This document shows, one piece after another, positions 35,852 through 43,730 of a DNA stretch of 43,814 nt. The stretch is from assembly GCA_028279875.1 (NCBI GenBank), contig JANQMU010000130.1, positions 1-43,814 on the forward strand, written 5' to 3'. The position numbers and the translations under genes were made by a program. The notes beneath the pieces were generated by a model that saw only the letters and a program-made list of their open reading frames with translations, made no database searches and was not told the DNA's origin. This stretch comes from Rhizobiaceae bacterium. GTDB lineage: Bacteria; Pseudomonadota; Alphaproteobacteria; Rhizobiales; Rhizobiaceae. Position 1 is the first letter of the stretch; every line of letters starts with the position of its first letter.

Positions 35852-37525
35852 TCAGTGGGCAATGACCTTTTCGGGCTTGGCCATCCATTCGCGGCCGCGC
35901 AGCATCGCCTTCCAGTAGATCGGCGGCAGCATGCGTTCCTTGAGCAGCCAGGCCGCGCGGCTGGGTTTCGTGCCGTCGATCAGCCATTTGGGAAAGCTCG
36001 GCAGGAGCTTGCCGCCATAGCCGAATTCGGCGAGCACGATCTTGCCGCGTTCGACCGTCAGCGGGCAGGATCCGTAGCCGTCATAATGGGCCGTCGGGGC
36101 CCGGCCGGCGATGTCGGCAACGACATTTTCAGCGACCACCGGTGCCTGGATGCGGGCCGCCGCTGCCGTCTTGGCATTGGGGGCGTTCATGACGTCGCCG
36201 AGCGACCAGATATTGTCATGGGCCTTGTGGCGCAATGTCGCCTGGTCGACATCCACCCAGCCGGCCGGATCGGCAAGCGGCGAGACGCGGATGAAGTCGG
36301 GCGCCGTCTGCGGCGGACAGACATGGATCATGTCAAAATCCATCTCGACACGGCGTTCCGGCTGGTCCGGCTCTTTGACGTCGAACCAGGCTTTGCCGGC
36401 GGCGCCGTCAATGGCGACCAGATTGTGAAAAAAGGCGAGCGACGCGTCGTAGCGTTTTACATAGTCCATCAGCACCGGCACGTAATCCTTGACGCCGAAC
36501 AGCACGCCGCCGGCGTTGCAGAAGGTCACGTCGATATCCTTGAGCGTGCCGGTGCGCTGCCAGTGGTCGGCCGACAGATATAGCGCCTTTTGCGGCGCGC
36601 CGGCGCATTTGATCGGCATCGGCGGCTGGGTGAAGATCGCCCGGCCGCTTTTCGTCTTCCGCACCAGGTTCCAGGTATAGGGCGCCAGGTCGTAGCGGTA
36701 GTTCGAGGTCACACCGTTCTTGCCGAGGGTCTGGACGAGGCCTTCGACGCCGTTCCAGTCGAGCTTCAGGCCGGGGCAGACGATGAGCCGCTGATACTGC
36801 ACCACCCGGCAGCCGTCGAGGATGACCGCATTGTTCTTCGGCTCGAAGGCGGCGACGGCGGATTTGATCCAGTGAACGCCGCGCGGAATCAGCGAGCCGA
36901 GCGTTCGGGCGGTTGTCTGCGCCTCGAACACGCCGGCGCCGACCATCGTCCAGCCCGGCTGGTAATAGTGGATATCCGCCGGATCGATGATGGCGATGTC
37001 GAGGTCGCGGCGACGGGCAATCAGGCTGGAGGCGACGGCGATGCCGGCCGCACCGCCGCCGACGATGACCACGTCGAAGGACCGGTCGGCGGTGTCGGTC
37101 GGCGTCTTGCCGCCATTGGCGATGCGCCGGGCGACACCCGCCATATCGTAACCGGCGGCCTTTGTTGCGGCGAGGATATCGGCGAGGGGTCGCCGGCCAG
37201 CCTCGGACAGCGACCACAGGGTTGCCGAACGCGTGCCGGTCCGGCAAAAGGCCAGCACCGGTTTCGGCAATTCGCGCATGGCAGCGCCGAAAGCCGCCAC
37301 ATCGTCATCGTTCACCTTGCCGGCGGTCACCGGAACATAGCGGGTCTCGAGGCCGAGATCGCCGGCGGCGCGTTCGAATTCCTGGAACACCGGCTGGTCG
37401 GCGCCCTCGCCGTCCGGGCGATTGCAGATGATGGCCCGGAACCCCTGTTCGGCAAGCGCCGGCAGGTCGTCGACCGCAATCTGCGGGCCGACAGACAGTT
37501 CCTCCGATATCGTCTTGGCTTCCAT
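35852..37525 (-). CDS. DUF442 (PTP-like) domain fused to sulfide:quinone oxidoreductase-like flavoprotein
   Basis: The 557-residue protein joins two modules. Residues 1-110 are a DUF442 phosphatase-like/rhodanese-like domain with FRAIICNRPDGEGADQP and the loop CRTGTRS (C94). Residues about 150-555 are an SQR-type FAD enzyme: VVIVGGGAAGIAVAS (156 on), QPGWTMVGAGVF, LIVCPGLKLDW and FCNAGGVLFGVKDYVP with candidate redox cysteines. SQR oxidises sulfide to sulfane sulfur and passes electrons to quinone; DUF442 may take the persulfide. In Agrobacterium Blh the DUF442 domain is instead fused to the metallo-hydrolase. GGAGGA precedes ATG 37525. It is flanked by the dioxygenase-type and SulP genes. 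Confidence 0.9.
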   Translation of the reverse strand: MEAKTISEELSVGPQIAVDDLPALAEQGFRAIICNRPDGEGADQPVFQEFERAAGDLGLETRYVPVTAGKVNDDDVAAFGAAMRELPKPVLAFCRTGTRSATLWSLSEAGRRPLADILAATKAAGYDMAGVARRIANGGKTPTDTADRSFDVVIVGGGAAGIAVASSLIARRRDLDIAIIDPADIHYYQPGWTMVGAGVFEAQTTARTLGSLIPRGVHWIKSAVAAFEPKNNAVILDGCRVVQYQRLIVCPGLKLDWNGVEGLVQTLGKNGVTSNYRYDLAPYTWNLVRKTKSGRAIFTQPPMPIKCAGAPQKALYLSADHWQRTGTLKDIDVTFCNAGGVLFGVKDYVPVLMDYVKRYDASLAFFHNLVAIDGAAGKAWFDVKEPDQPERRVEMDFDMIHVCPPQTAPDFIRVSPLADPAGWVDVDQATLRHKAHDNIWSLGDVMNAPNAKTAAAARIQAPVVAENVVADIAGRAPTAHYDGYGSCPLTVERGKIVLAEFGYGGKLLPSFPKWLIDGTKPSRAAWLLKERMLPPIYWKAMLRGREWMAKPEKVIAH

Positions 37526-37554
37526 TTTTTCCTCCAACGTCCTTCGGAACGGTC

Positions 37555-38442
37555 CTAAAGCGTATTGACCGGCACTTTGAGAAACTGCTTGCCGTCCTCG
37601 TCCTTCGGCGGCAGTTCGCCGGCGCGCATATTGACCTGCAGGGACGGGATGATCAGCTTCGGCATGTCAAGCTGCGCGTCGCGTTCGGTGCGAATGCGCA
37701 CGAAATCCTCGCGGCTGGTGCCGCCGCCGACATGGATATTGCGCTGCTTCTCGTCGGCGACGCTGGTCTCCCAGGCAATGTCGCGGCCGTTCGGCCCGTA
37801 ATCATGGCACATGAAAAGGCGCATCGCGTCCGGCAGGGCCAGAACCTTCTGGATCGAATCGTAGAGCGTGCCGGCATCGCCACCCGGAAAATCGGCGCGG
37901 GCCGATCCACCATCGGGCATGAACAGCGTGTCGCCGACAAAGGCGGCATCGCCGATGACATGGGTCATACAGGCTGGCGTATGGCCGGGTGTGTGCATGG
38001 CGAAGGCCGTCATGGTGCCGATCTGATAGGTGTCGCCATCCTCGAAGAGACGGTCGAACTGGCTGCCGTCGCGCTGGAACTCGGTGCCCTCGTTGAACAC
38101 CTTGCCAAAAGTGTCCTGAACGATGGTGATGTTCTTGCCGATGCCGATCCTGCCACCCAGCTTCTGCTGGATATAGGGCGCGGCGGACAAATGGTCGGCA
38201 TGGACATGGCTCTCGATCAGCCATTCCAGGTTCATGTCGTTGGCGCGGATATAGTCGATGATCTCGTCGGCATGGTCATAGGTGATCCGTCCCGCCGCGT
38301 AATCGATATCCATGACCGAATCGACAACCGCGCAGGCGGCGGAGGCCGGGTCCCTGACGACATAGCTGATGGTGTTGGTCGCCGGGTCGAAGAACGCCTT
38401 GACCTCGGGGTGAACCTCCATATTGATCGGATAATCGCTCAT
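37555..38442 (-). CDS. MBL-fold persulfide dioxygenase-like hydrolase (ETHE1/Blh type)
   Basis: The 295-residue protein has the metal motif ESHVHADHLSA (H79, H81, D83, H84), then HTPGHTPACMTHV (H154) and FVGDTLFM (D171), and MCHDYGPNGRD (H213). This matches ETHE1-like persulfide dioxygenases, which turn glutathione persulfide and oxygen into sulfite, using one iron held by two His and one Asp. AAGGAG precedes the ATG at 38442. The frame stays open upstream to 39447, but that part is an antisense read of the YeeE genes. It lies between YeeE and the SQR fusion, completing sulfide to sulfite. Confidence 0.92.
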   Translation of the reverse strand: MSDYPINMEVHPEVKAFFDPATNTISYVVRDPASAACAVVDSVMDIDYAAGRITYDHADEIIDYIRANDMNLEWLIESHVHADHLSAAPYIQQKLGGRIGIGKNITIVQDTFGKVFNEGTEFQRDGSQFDRLFEDGDTYQIGTMTAFAMHTPGHTPACMTHVIGDAAFVGDTLFMPDGGSARADFPGGDAGTLYDSIQKVLALPDAMRLFMCHDYGPNGRDIAWETSVADEKQRNIHVGGGTSREDFVRIRTERDAQLDMPKLIIPSLQVNMRAGELPPKDEDGKQFLKVPVNTL

Positions 38443-38465
38443 CTCAATTCTCCTTTTGCTTGTTT

Positions 38466-38909
38466 CTACGCTTGGCCGGACCGCTGCGGCATGGGCGCCA
38501 CCGGCCGGTTGAACAGGCGGGCCGCCATTATGCCGGCGACCAGCGAGGCGACAAAGATCAGCACATCGGGCCGGCCGGTGCCGATCACCGGCAGCACGCC
38601 GCCCGGACAAAAGCCGGACAGGCCCCAGCCGATGCCGAAAACCGCCGAACCGCCCAGCAGCCGGAGATCCAGACGCCGGCTTTTCGGCAACACGAAGCTG
38701 TGTTCCAGAACCGGCGACCGTCGCCGCAGGACAAAACGGTAGCCGATGAAGGTGACGATCAGGCCACCGCCCATGACGAAGACGAGGCTCGGATCCCAGG
38801 TCCCGAACAGGTCGAAGAAGTTCAGCACCTTGGCCGGATCGGCCATGCCGGAGATCGAAATGCCGATGCCGAATATAAGGCCGATGAGATAGGCCGAAAT
38901 CACGCGCAC
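38466..38909 (-). CDS. YeeE/YedE family (DUF6691) half-transporter, second half
   Basis: The 147-residue membrane protein shows ISAYLIGLIFGIGISISGMADPAKVLNFFDLFG, characteristic of the C-terminal half of YeeE/YedE proteins, and FGIGWGLSGFCPGGVLP with a conserved cysteine. YeeE relays thiosulfate across the membrane through cysteines. It is 3 bases from the first-half gene and 23 bases from the dioxygenase gene. The two halves probably assemble as a complex. Confidence 0.9.
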   Translation of the reverse strand: MRVISAYLIGLIFGIGISISGMADPAKVLNFFDLFGTWDPSLVFVMGGGLIVTFIGYRFVLRRRSPVLEHSFVLPKSRRLDLRLLGGSAVFGIGWGLSGFCPGGVLPVIGTGRPDVLIFVASLVAGIMAARLFNRPVAPMPQRSGQA

Positions 38910-38912
38910 GGC

Positions 38913-39353
38913 CTATCCTCCGAACATATGACGCACCACGAAGACCGTGATGAACGTCGTCAGCATGAAGGTCAGGGTGGCGGCGATCGAACGGGGCGAA
39001 AGCCGCGCCATGCCGCAGACCCCGTGTCCCGAGGTGCAGCCGCTGCCGATGGTCACACCGATGCCGACGATGAAGCCGCCAATGGCGAGCACCGGCAGGG
39101 AAACGGGTAAATCGATCGTCGGAAAGGACCCGGTCATCAGTAGATAGGCCGGCGGGGCCGATATCATGCCGGCGATCAGCGCGGCCCGCCATTGCCAGTC
39201 GCGCAAGCTGGCCGGCACCAGAAAGCCGGCGAGAATGCCGGTGGCGCCCATGATGCGGCCATGCACCAGCATCAGCAGGACAGAGGCGAAGCCGATCAAC
39301 ACACCGCCCGACAGGGAGAGCCAGGGTGTGAACTGCGTTTCGAACCCCGTCAT
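38913..39353 (-). CDS. YeeE/YedE family half-transporter, first half
   Basis: The 146-residue protein, starting MTGFETQFTPWLSLSGGVLIGFASVLLML, has four helices. It includes GRIMGATGILAGFL and the cysteine motif IGSGCTSGHGVCGMARLSPRS typical of the N-terminal YeeE half. Its ATG overlaps the stop of the DUF2892 gene (39350-39353), and the second half follows after 3 bases. The extended upstream frame to 39569 is an alternative-frame read of the DUF2892 gene and is not used. Confidence 0.9.
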   Translation of the reverse strand: MTGFETQFTPWLSLSGGVLIGFASVLLMLVHGRIMGATGILAGFLVPASLRDWQWRAALIAGMISAPPAYLLMTGSFPTIDLPVSLPVLAIGGFIVGIGVTIGSGCTSGHGVCGMARLSPRSIAATLTFMLTTFITVFVVRHMFGG

Positions 39354-39565
39354 GCCCCGCAGGTCCTCCAGCCGAACAGCCGGTATATCGGACAGAAGCG
39401 GAAGATCGCCGTCGCCACCAGGACGGCGCCGATGACGATCGCGCCATAGATCACAAGCGCATTGCCCGCGAATGCACCGCTCGCCAGAAACGGAGCAACA
39501 ATCAAAACGATGCCAATGACCAGCCGTAGCAGGCGGTCGAGGCTTCCAAGGTTCGCCGTCATCAA
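39350..39565 (-). CDS. DUF2892 (YgaP-type) small membrane protein
   Basis: The 71-residue protein, MMTANLGSLDRLLRLVIGIVLIVAPFL..., has two helices and ends CPIYRLFGWRTCGA, the usual DUF2892 cysteine-bearing tail. The family is found as a membrane module beside rhodanese and sulfur-transfer genes. Tandem ATG codons at 39565 and 39562 follow GGAGAG. It is the first gene of the sulfur operon. Confidence 0.85.
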   Translation of the reverse strand: MMTANLGSLDRLLRLVIGIVLIVAPFLASGAFAGNALVIYGAIVIGAVLVATAIFRFCPIYRLFGWRTCGA

Positions 39566-39577
39566 ACACTCTCCAAT

Positions 39578-39598
39578 TGCATCAGTTGAAATGCATCA
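39578..39598. repeat. Direct TGCATCA repeat upstream of the sulfur operon
   Basis: TGCATCA occurs at 39578-39584 and 39592-39598, a 14-base period, 13-33 bases before the DUF2892 start. It could be part of an operator. It differs from the AT-rich BigR site known in Agrobacterium and Xylella, and no ArsR-type BigR gene is in the window. The rest of the 189-base gap up to 39754 shows no gene. Confidence 0.35.
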
Positions 39599-39754
39599 TG
39601 GCGCTGGATATTGGCGGTGTCGGTGATTAAGTCACAAAGCCACGGGCGCCATTGACCGGAAGGCTGCGCAAAAGGGGCCGGCGGAACGGCGGATCATTTT
39701 GAAAAAGCGTTGAAGATCAGGAAAATGGTCGAGGAACAAAGATAAGCCGACCGC

Positions 39755-40357
39755 TCATTCAGGACCGCCCAAACCGTATAGAAACAGCTGCAGATTGGAG
39801 CGGCTGCGCCGGTCGATCACATCCGGCGCATAAACGGACGTCTTGAAGTGTCGCTCGATATAGGGCCGAAGCAAAAGCGGTCCGAGATGCAGGAACAGAA
39901 TCTGATAGGGCATCCATTCCACATCGCGATCGGCCGGGATGGACCCGTCTTCCTTTGCCTGACGGATGAGGTCCATCATGATCTCGAGAAGACCGTCAAA
40001 CAGCTTCGCGCTGGCGGGACTGTCTTCCAGGAAGGCCCTCCGCAGATAAATGTCGAATCCCGATCCGGTCTTCATGACATCCGCAAAGGCCTTGTTGATC
40101 CATGACAACCGCTCCATCGGCGGACCATCCGGTATGCGGTCGAGCGGGGTCTGAAATGTGGCAACCACCCAGGCATCGACTTCCGAACGCAAATCTTCCT
40201 TCGAGCCGTAATGGTAGCGGACCAATCCCAGGGAGACGCCGGCCTCGCGCGCGATCAACCGTATTGATGTTGCCGCAAACCCCAGCTCACTGAACAGTCT
40301 GAAGGCGGTGTTTCTGATTTTTGCTTTCGCCGTCAGGTCTGATTCATCGAATGTCAT
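39755..40357 (-). CDS. TetR/AcrR family regulator
   Basis: The 200-residue protein begins with a TetR HTH (about residues 10-55): AKIRNTAFRLFSELGFAATSIRLIAREAGVSLGLVRYHYGSKEDLR. It is divergent from the Lnt-like nitrilase gene, with a perfect 20-bp palindrome in the 162-base gap, so it probably represses that gene and perhaps itself. It lies 190 bases upstream of the sulfur operon on the same strand, so read-through into that operon is possible. The effector is unknown. Confidence 0.88.
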   Translation of the reverse strand: MTFDESDLTAKAKIRNTAFRLFSELGFAATSIRLIAREAGVSLGLVRYHYGSKEDLRSEVDAWVVATFQTPLDRIPDGPPMERLSWINKAFADVMKTGSGFDIYLRRAFLEDSPASAKLFDGLLEIMMDLIRQAKEDGSIPADRDVEWMPYQILFLHLGPLLLRPYIERHFKTSVYAPDVIDRRSRSNLQLFLYGLGGPE

Positions 40358-40409
40358 GTCATGCGCCTTGCAGTCTTGTGGGATCGAAGCCGGCGTTCCG
40401 TACCATTTA

Positions 40410-40447
40410 TTGGACGTTCTTGCATATTCCTATACGATCGTATAGGA
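40410..40447 (+). promoter_or_regulatory. TetR operator and overlapping promoter
   Basis: TCCTATACGATCGTATAGGA (40428-40447) is a perfect 20-bp palindrome. A promoter for the plus-strand gene overlaps it: -35 TTGGAC (40410-40415), a 17-base spacer, and -10 TACGAT (40433-40438) inside the palindrome. A bound TetR dimer would block this promoter. The right arm runs into GGAGGAGG, which has no start codon at useful distance. Confidence 0.75.
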
Positions 40448-40519
40448 GGAGGAAAAACCGAAGCACGTCCTCGAAATGGCGCGCTCCGATTCCGAATTGT
40501 ACCGAATGCGAAGACCGTC

Positions 40520-42040
40520 ATGAATCAGCTTCATCAATCCGGCAGAGTGGCATCCATTTTTTTGTTCACCCTCGGCTTTGGTCTTTTCCTGTTCACGCGA
40601 AGAAGCGAGATCGTGCCGACAATCCCGTTGGCGATCATCATCGCCCCGGTTCTTGTTCTCAGATTTTCAAGAACTCTGCCCGCCGCAAGGGCGATCTTCT
40701 ACACGCTGGCCGGCTTCATTTTGAGCATGAATATCAGCCTCTGGGGGTTGTTTGACATCCGTGACCAATCGCTGGCCATTGTCTTCAATGTGGTGAGAAG
40801 CACGCTCCTGGCGGTGCTCTATTTCCTTCCATACATGATCGACCGCCTGGTCACGCCGCGCTTTGCGGCGAATGGCTTTCTTTCCACATTGATCTTCCCT
40901 GCGGCGGTGACCGGGCTCTTCTTCCTGTCCTCGCTGGAGGGGCCTTTCGACGGCACGGTGGCCAAAACCATTTACGGGTATGGCCCGTTGATGTTTCAGC
41001 AACTGAACTCAATTGTGGGCCTGTGGGGATTCATCTTCATTTACTCTTGGCTGGCGTCGATCCTCAATCATGCCTGGGAAAGCGGGTTCGAATGGAGAAC
41101 GACGAAGTGGCCTGCATCGGCATTCATTCTCCTGATTGCGCTCGTTGCCCTGTTCGGGGCCTTTAAAATGTCTCCCCTCGCGGCCCCTGAGCGCGAAACG
41201 GTCAGGATTGCTGCCGTCGTCCTGATTCCACCGGACGGGAAACCTGTCTCAATGGACGAAATCTTCGAAACCAAGCCGGTTTCACCCCTTGCCGAGACGC
41301 TTTCCAGGATCGGGACCGCAACCCGGACGGCTGCGCAAAACGGTGCCAGGATCGTCACATTCCAGGAATACGCCATGACGGTGGATCAGACGGGCGAACA
41401 GGGGCTGCGCACGGAATTCCAGCGCATTGCCCGGGAAAACAACATTCTGCTGAGCATCGCATTCGCGGTCTTCTCAGACGAGGGAAAAGGCGAAAACAAA
41501 CATTTGCTGATCGACGAAACCGGCGCTGTTCGCGCCGATTACACCAAGCGCTATTTGCTCGGCTTCGGCGACCTCGGGGAAACCGGAGTGTTCGTCAAGG
41601 GACCGGAGGTCATCCAGACCGTCGAGACACGATATGGAACAATCGGCCTGTCCATTTGCCGGGACATGAATTTTCCGACCTACATCCGGCAGGCAGGTCG
41701 GGCGGATGTGGATATCATGCTCAGCCCCTCTTACGATTTTCCCAAGAGCACCGGACCCGATTATTATCAACGCGCCATCGAAAACGGATTTTCGCTTGTC
41801 CGGCCGACCTATAACGGGATTTCCTACGCGGAAGATTTCAACGGCAGAATTCTGGCCAGCATGGATTCCGACGAAACGACGGACGGCATCATGTATGCAG
41901 AGGTGCCGACCAGGGGGGTCCGGACGGTTTATACCGCGATAGGCGATCTGCTGGGCTGGCTGAGTGTGCTGGGAACGCTTGGCTTTGTTGTCACGGCGAT
42001 ACTGTCCAAACGAGGCCGGTCAGCCGATCAGCCGTCTTGA
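40520..42040 (+). CDS. Membrane-bound CN hydrolase (apolipoprotein N-acyltransferase-like)
   Basis: The 506-residue protein has about six N-terminal helices (residues 10-215) and a C-terminal nitrilase-fold domain (225-465). The catalytic triad is E283 (TFQEYAMT), K343 (YTKRYLLG) and C380 (SICRDMNFP). This is the layout of Lnt, which acylates lipoprotein N-termini, and the YNGISYAEDFNGRILASMDS region fits too. A housekeeping lnt would not normally sit beside a TetR regulator, so this is probably an accessory paralogue with another acyl or amide substrate. The ATG at 40520 lacks a strong ribosome site; no other start lies between it and the predicted transcription start. Confidence 0.85.
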   Translation: MNQLHQSGRVASIFLFTLGFGLFLFTRRSEIVPTIPLAIIIAPVLVLRFSRTLPAARAIFYTLAGFILSMNISLWGLFDIRDQSLAIVFNVVRSTLLAVLYFLPYMIDRLVTPRFAANGFLSTLIFPAAVTGLFFLSSLEGPFDGTVAKTIYGYGPLMFQQLNSIVGLWGFIFIYSWLASILNHAWESGFEWRTTKWPASAFILLIALVALFGAFKMSPLAAPERETVRIAAVVLIPPDGKPVSMDEIFETKPVSPLAETLSRIGTATRTAAQNGARIVTFQEYAMTVDQTGEQGLRTEFQRIARENNILLSIAFAVFSDEGKGENKHLLIDETGAVRADYTKRYLLGFGDLGETGVFVKGPEVIQTVETRYGTIGLSICRDMNFPTYIRQAGRADVDIMLSPSYDFPKSTGPDYYQRAIENGFSLVRPTYNGISYAEDFNGRILASMDSDETTDGIMYAEVPTRGVRTVYTAIGDLLGWLSVLGTLGFVVTAILSKRGRSADQPS

Positions 42041-42392
42041 AGACGGGGCAATTGACCGGGGCGGTCGCGTTTCCGCAAGGGCTGCTCTCATCCATCACCG
42101 AATATGTGCACCATGGCATGCTTTATATCCGGGCCGGTCCGGACCATGTGCTGCTGGTGGTCTGCCAGACGCTCTGCTTCGGCTTCTGGCGGCCATTGCT
42201 GTGGGCGGTCACCGCTTTCACCGCCGGTCACTCCGTGACGCTGATATCGCGGTGATCCTGCTGGTGCTGTGGGCCAGCGACCTGATCCTGCCGACCTCCA
42301 CCCAATGGCTGAAAACGGCAGTGCTCCTGGTCTCGGCCCTCGTTTCAGGCGTGTGGCTTGTCGAACGTGCAACGCAGGCCATCTTGGCTTGA
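42037..42392 (+). pseudogene. Decayed HupE/UreJ family membrane protein
   Basis: From a TTG at 42037, overlapping the previous stop, the frame shows ITEYVHHGMLYIRAGPDHVL followed by TAFTAGHSVTLISR. This is the N-terminal HupE/UreJ pattern (H-x3-G-x-DH and VTAFTxxHSxTL), and it stops at 42255. The remainder appears in another frame: AVILLVLWASDLILP, then LLVSALVSGVWLVERA (to 42392), which looks like the C-terminal end. The middle (about 100 residues in intact members) is missing and a frameshift lies near 42240. HupE/UreJ proteins are nickel or cobalt carriers; this copy should be inactive. Confidence 0.6.
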
Positions 42393-42473
42393 ATGGCTGA
42401 CCGTATTGACGAATAATGTCGGCGAAGATCGCATAGAGCGGTTATGCAAGGGCGCTGTGAAGGAAGCGGACCC

Positions 42474-42707
42474 ATGGCAAAATTGCCGGTACGAAATTCG
42501 CCGGGCAACGTGCATCGCCGCGTGAAAAATCTCGCCGCCGAACCGGAAATCAGTACCGAAGCGGCAGCGCGTCAGCCTATGGACCGGACCACCGAGCCTG
42601 AGGAAAAGCTTGGCGACATTCTTGTCGCTTACGCCCGTCAACACACCGTTGTGCCGCTCGACCTTGCGCGTGACCAAGCGCCTATCGATCCCGCCGAAAT
42701 TGAATGA
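42474..42707 (+). CDS. FitA-like ribbon-helix-helix antitoxin
   Basis: The 77-residue protein starts MAKLPVRNSPGNVHRRVKNLAAEPEISTEA, the FitA/VapB RHH DNA-binding pattern, and ends EEKLGDILVAYARQ...LDLARDQAPIDPAEIE, like the toxin-neutralising tail of FitA. Its stop overlaps the ATG of the toxin remnant (ATGA, 42704-42707), the usual FitAB coupling. Some core residues deviate (NSPGNV for N-I/L-P-D-E/D-V), so it may be drifting. An in-frame upstream start at 42444 is possible. Confidence 0.6.
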   Translation: MAKLPVRNSPGNVHRRVKNLAAEPEISTEAAARQPMDRTTEPEEKLGDILVAYARQHTVVPLDLARDQAPIDPAEIE

Positions 42708-42986
42708 TCGTTTTTGACACCAGCCTTGTCTCGGAAGCCGCGAGCCCGGTCCCTTGGTGTCACCGCCAAACGGCCAGAATTGACGACAGGATCAGGATCA
42801 CAACGAACTGGCTACCGATCGCCAGCACCGCCGCGTTCCATTTTTTTGAGGAACGCACAGCCGGGCAAGGCCGTCGCCCGGGCAAAGCAGAGGGCAATCT
42901 GACCGGCGAGCGCTGCGGCACGAATTGCGGTGGCCGAAGACGAAACCCGCTATTTGGGGTTGAAAGTTACTGCCGGGAACCCGGAC
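42704..42986 (+). pseudogene. Broken FitB/VapC-type PIN toxin
   Basis: The frame begins MIVFDTSLVSEAASP, matching the PIN-domain start MIVLDTNVxSE of FitB/VapC RNases, then loses similarity. A C-terminal-like piece, AARIAVAEDETRYLGLKVTAGNPD, appears in another frame at 42906-42986 and resembles the FitB ending. The middle is scrambled by frameshifts and probable deletion. The toxin should be non-functional; the antitoxin upstream is left as an orphan. Confidence 0.5.
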
Positions 42987-43020
42987 AGAAAACACGAGTC
43001 GGATTCGAAAGGTCTGATCG
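42982..43020 (+). repeat. Degenerate third copy of the leader of the Cys-rich gene family
   Basis: CGGACAGAAAACACGAG, then an altered start region, then GAAAGGTCTG, aligns with the ribosome-binding and start region of the next gene (CGGACAAAAAACAGGAG, then ATGAAAGGTCTG, 43260-43295). It also aligns with the last gene (CGGACAGGAAACAGGAG, 43708-43724). The start codon is lost here, so this looks like the relic of an earlier family member. Confidence 0.45.
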
Positions 43021-43230
43021 GAACACTCACACGGCGTAACGCAGGTCACGGCATTTAAGGGATCGTGTGACAGAGTAGAATCAATGCTATACAACCTGTG
43101 ATGCGCATGGCATGCGTAACAGGATCACAATGTCGCCGTTGTTGGCAAACAAATTGGAGAACAAAAGAACAGAACGCGGAGGTTGATCTTGTCTGCACGG
43201 CCTGCATGCGGACCGGTCAGGAACATCGGG

Positions 43231-43244
43231 CTTCAATATTGAAG
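43231..43244. promoter_or_regulatory. Perfect 14-bp palindrome upstream of the Cys-rich gene
   Basis: CTTCAATATTGAAG lies 39 bases before the start codon of the Cys-rich secreted protein. It may be an operator; no regulator gene is adjacent. The wider 43040-43282 region contains no gene, and only a weak TATACA hexamer (43092-43097) as a possible -10. Confidence 0.4.
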
Positions 43245-43282
43245 ATTTCTCCGCGAACGCGGACAAAAAACAGGAGACAACT

Positions 43283-43615
43283 ATGAAAGGTCTGGCCAAA
43301 GGTCTCGTATTCGGCAGCGCCCTGTTCGTGTTGGCAAGCGCGACCACCGTCAAGGCAGGTGGTGAAATAAAGTTACATTGCGATGAGCCAGAGTGCACCG
43401 AGCCGATATCTATCGATCCGAACGATGGCTATACGTATATAGCGTGGTGTGACGATGGTTACGCGGCTACAAACATGGTTTGTCACAAGGCGAAGGGCAT
43501 AACGTGCGAAAAGGCGGTATACAAGAACAGTCAATGGGAATGCGTTTGCGACAATTGGGATTTTAAAACACGCGACACGACGATCGATATCTGGTGTGCT
43601 GGGGAGAGCGAGTGA
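43283..43615 (+). CDS. Small secreted cysteine-rich protein
   Basis: The 110-residue protein has a signal peptide (cleavage after VKA at residue 25). The 85-residue mature part has eight cysteines (C33, C38, C56, C67, C75, C87, C89, C105), enough for four disulfides in the periplasm or outside. I recognise no family. It is acidic, and its codon use is less GC-biased than its neighbours, suggesting transfer. CAGGAG 8 bases before the ATG fits. A paralogue begins 115 bases after its stop. Confidence 0.75.
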   Translation: MKGLAKGLVFGSALFVLASATTVKAGGEIKLHCDEPECTEPISIDPNDGYTYIAWCDDGYAATNMVCHKAKGITCEKAVYKNSQWECVCDNWDFKTRDTTIDIWCAGESE

Positions 43616-43730
43616 ACTCTATCGTACGGATCGATTTCTAATGGGGCGGGCTCGCGGAAACCGGTGGAGGCGTCTGCTCTTGCTGTCGACGATTCGTTCC
43701 ATCAATCCGGACAGGAAACAGGAGACAGTC

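Noticed and set aside
37555..39447. A 630-codon open frame on the minus strand continuing the metallo-hydrolase upstream
   Set aside because: The part before 38442 is an alternative-frame read of the YeeE genes, which are clearly real; AAGGAG and MSDYPINMEV mark the true start at 38442.
40446..40475. GGAGGAGG as a ribosome site for a short leader gene
   Set aside because: No start codon occurs at a workable distance; the G-rich stretch partly reflects the operator arm.
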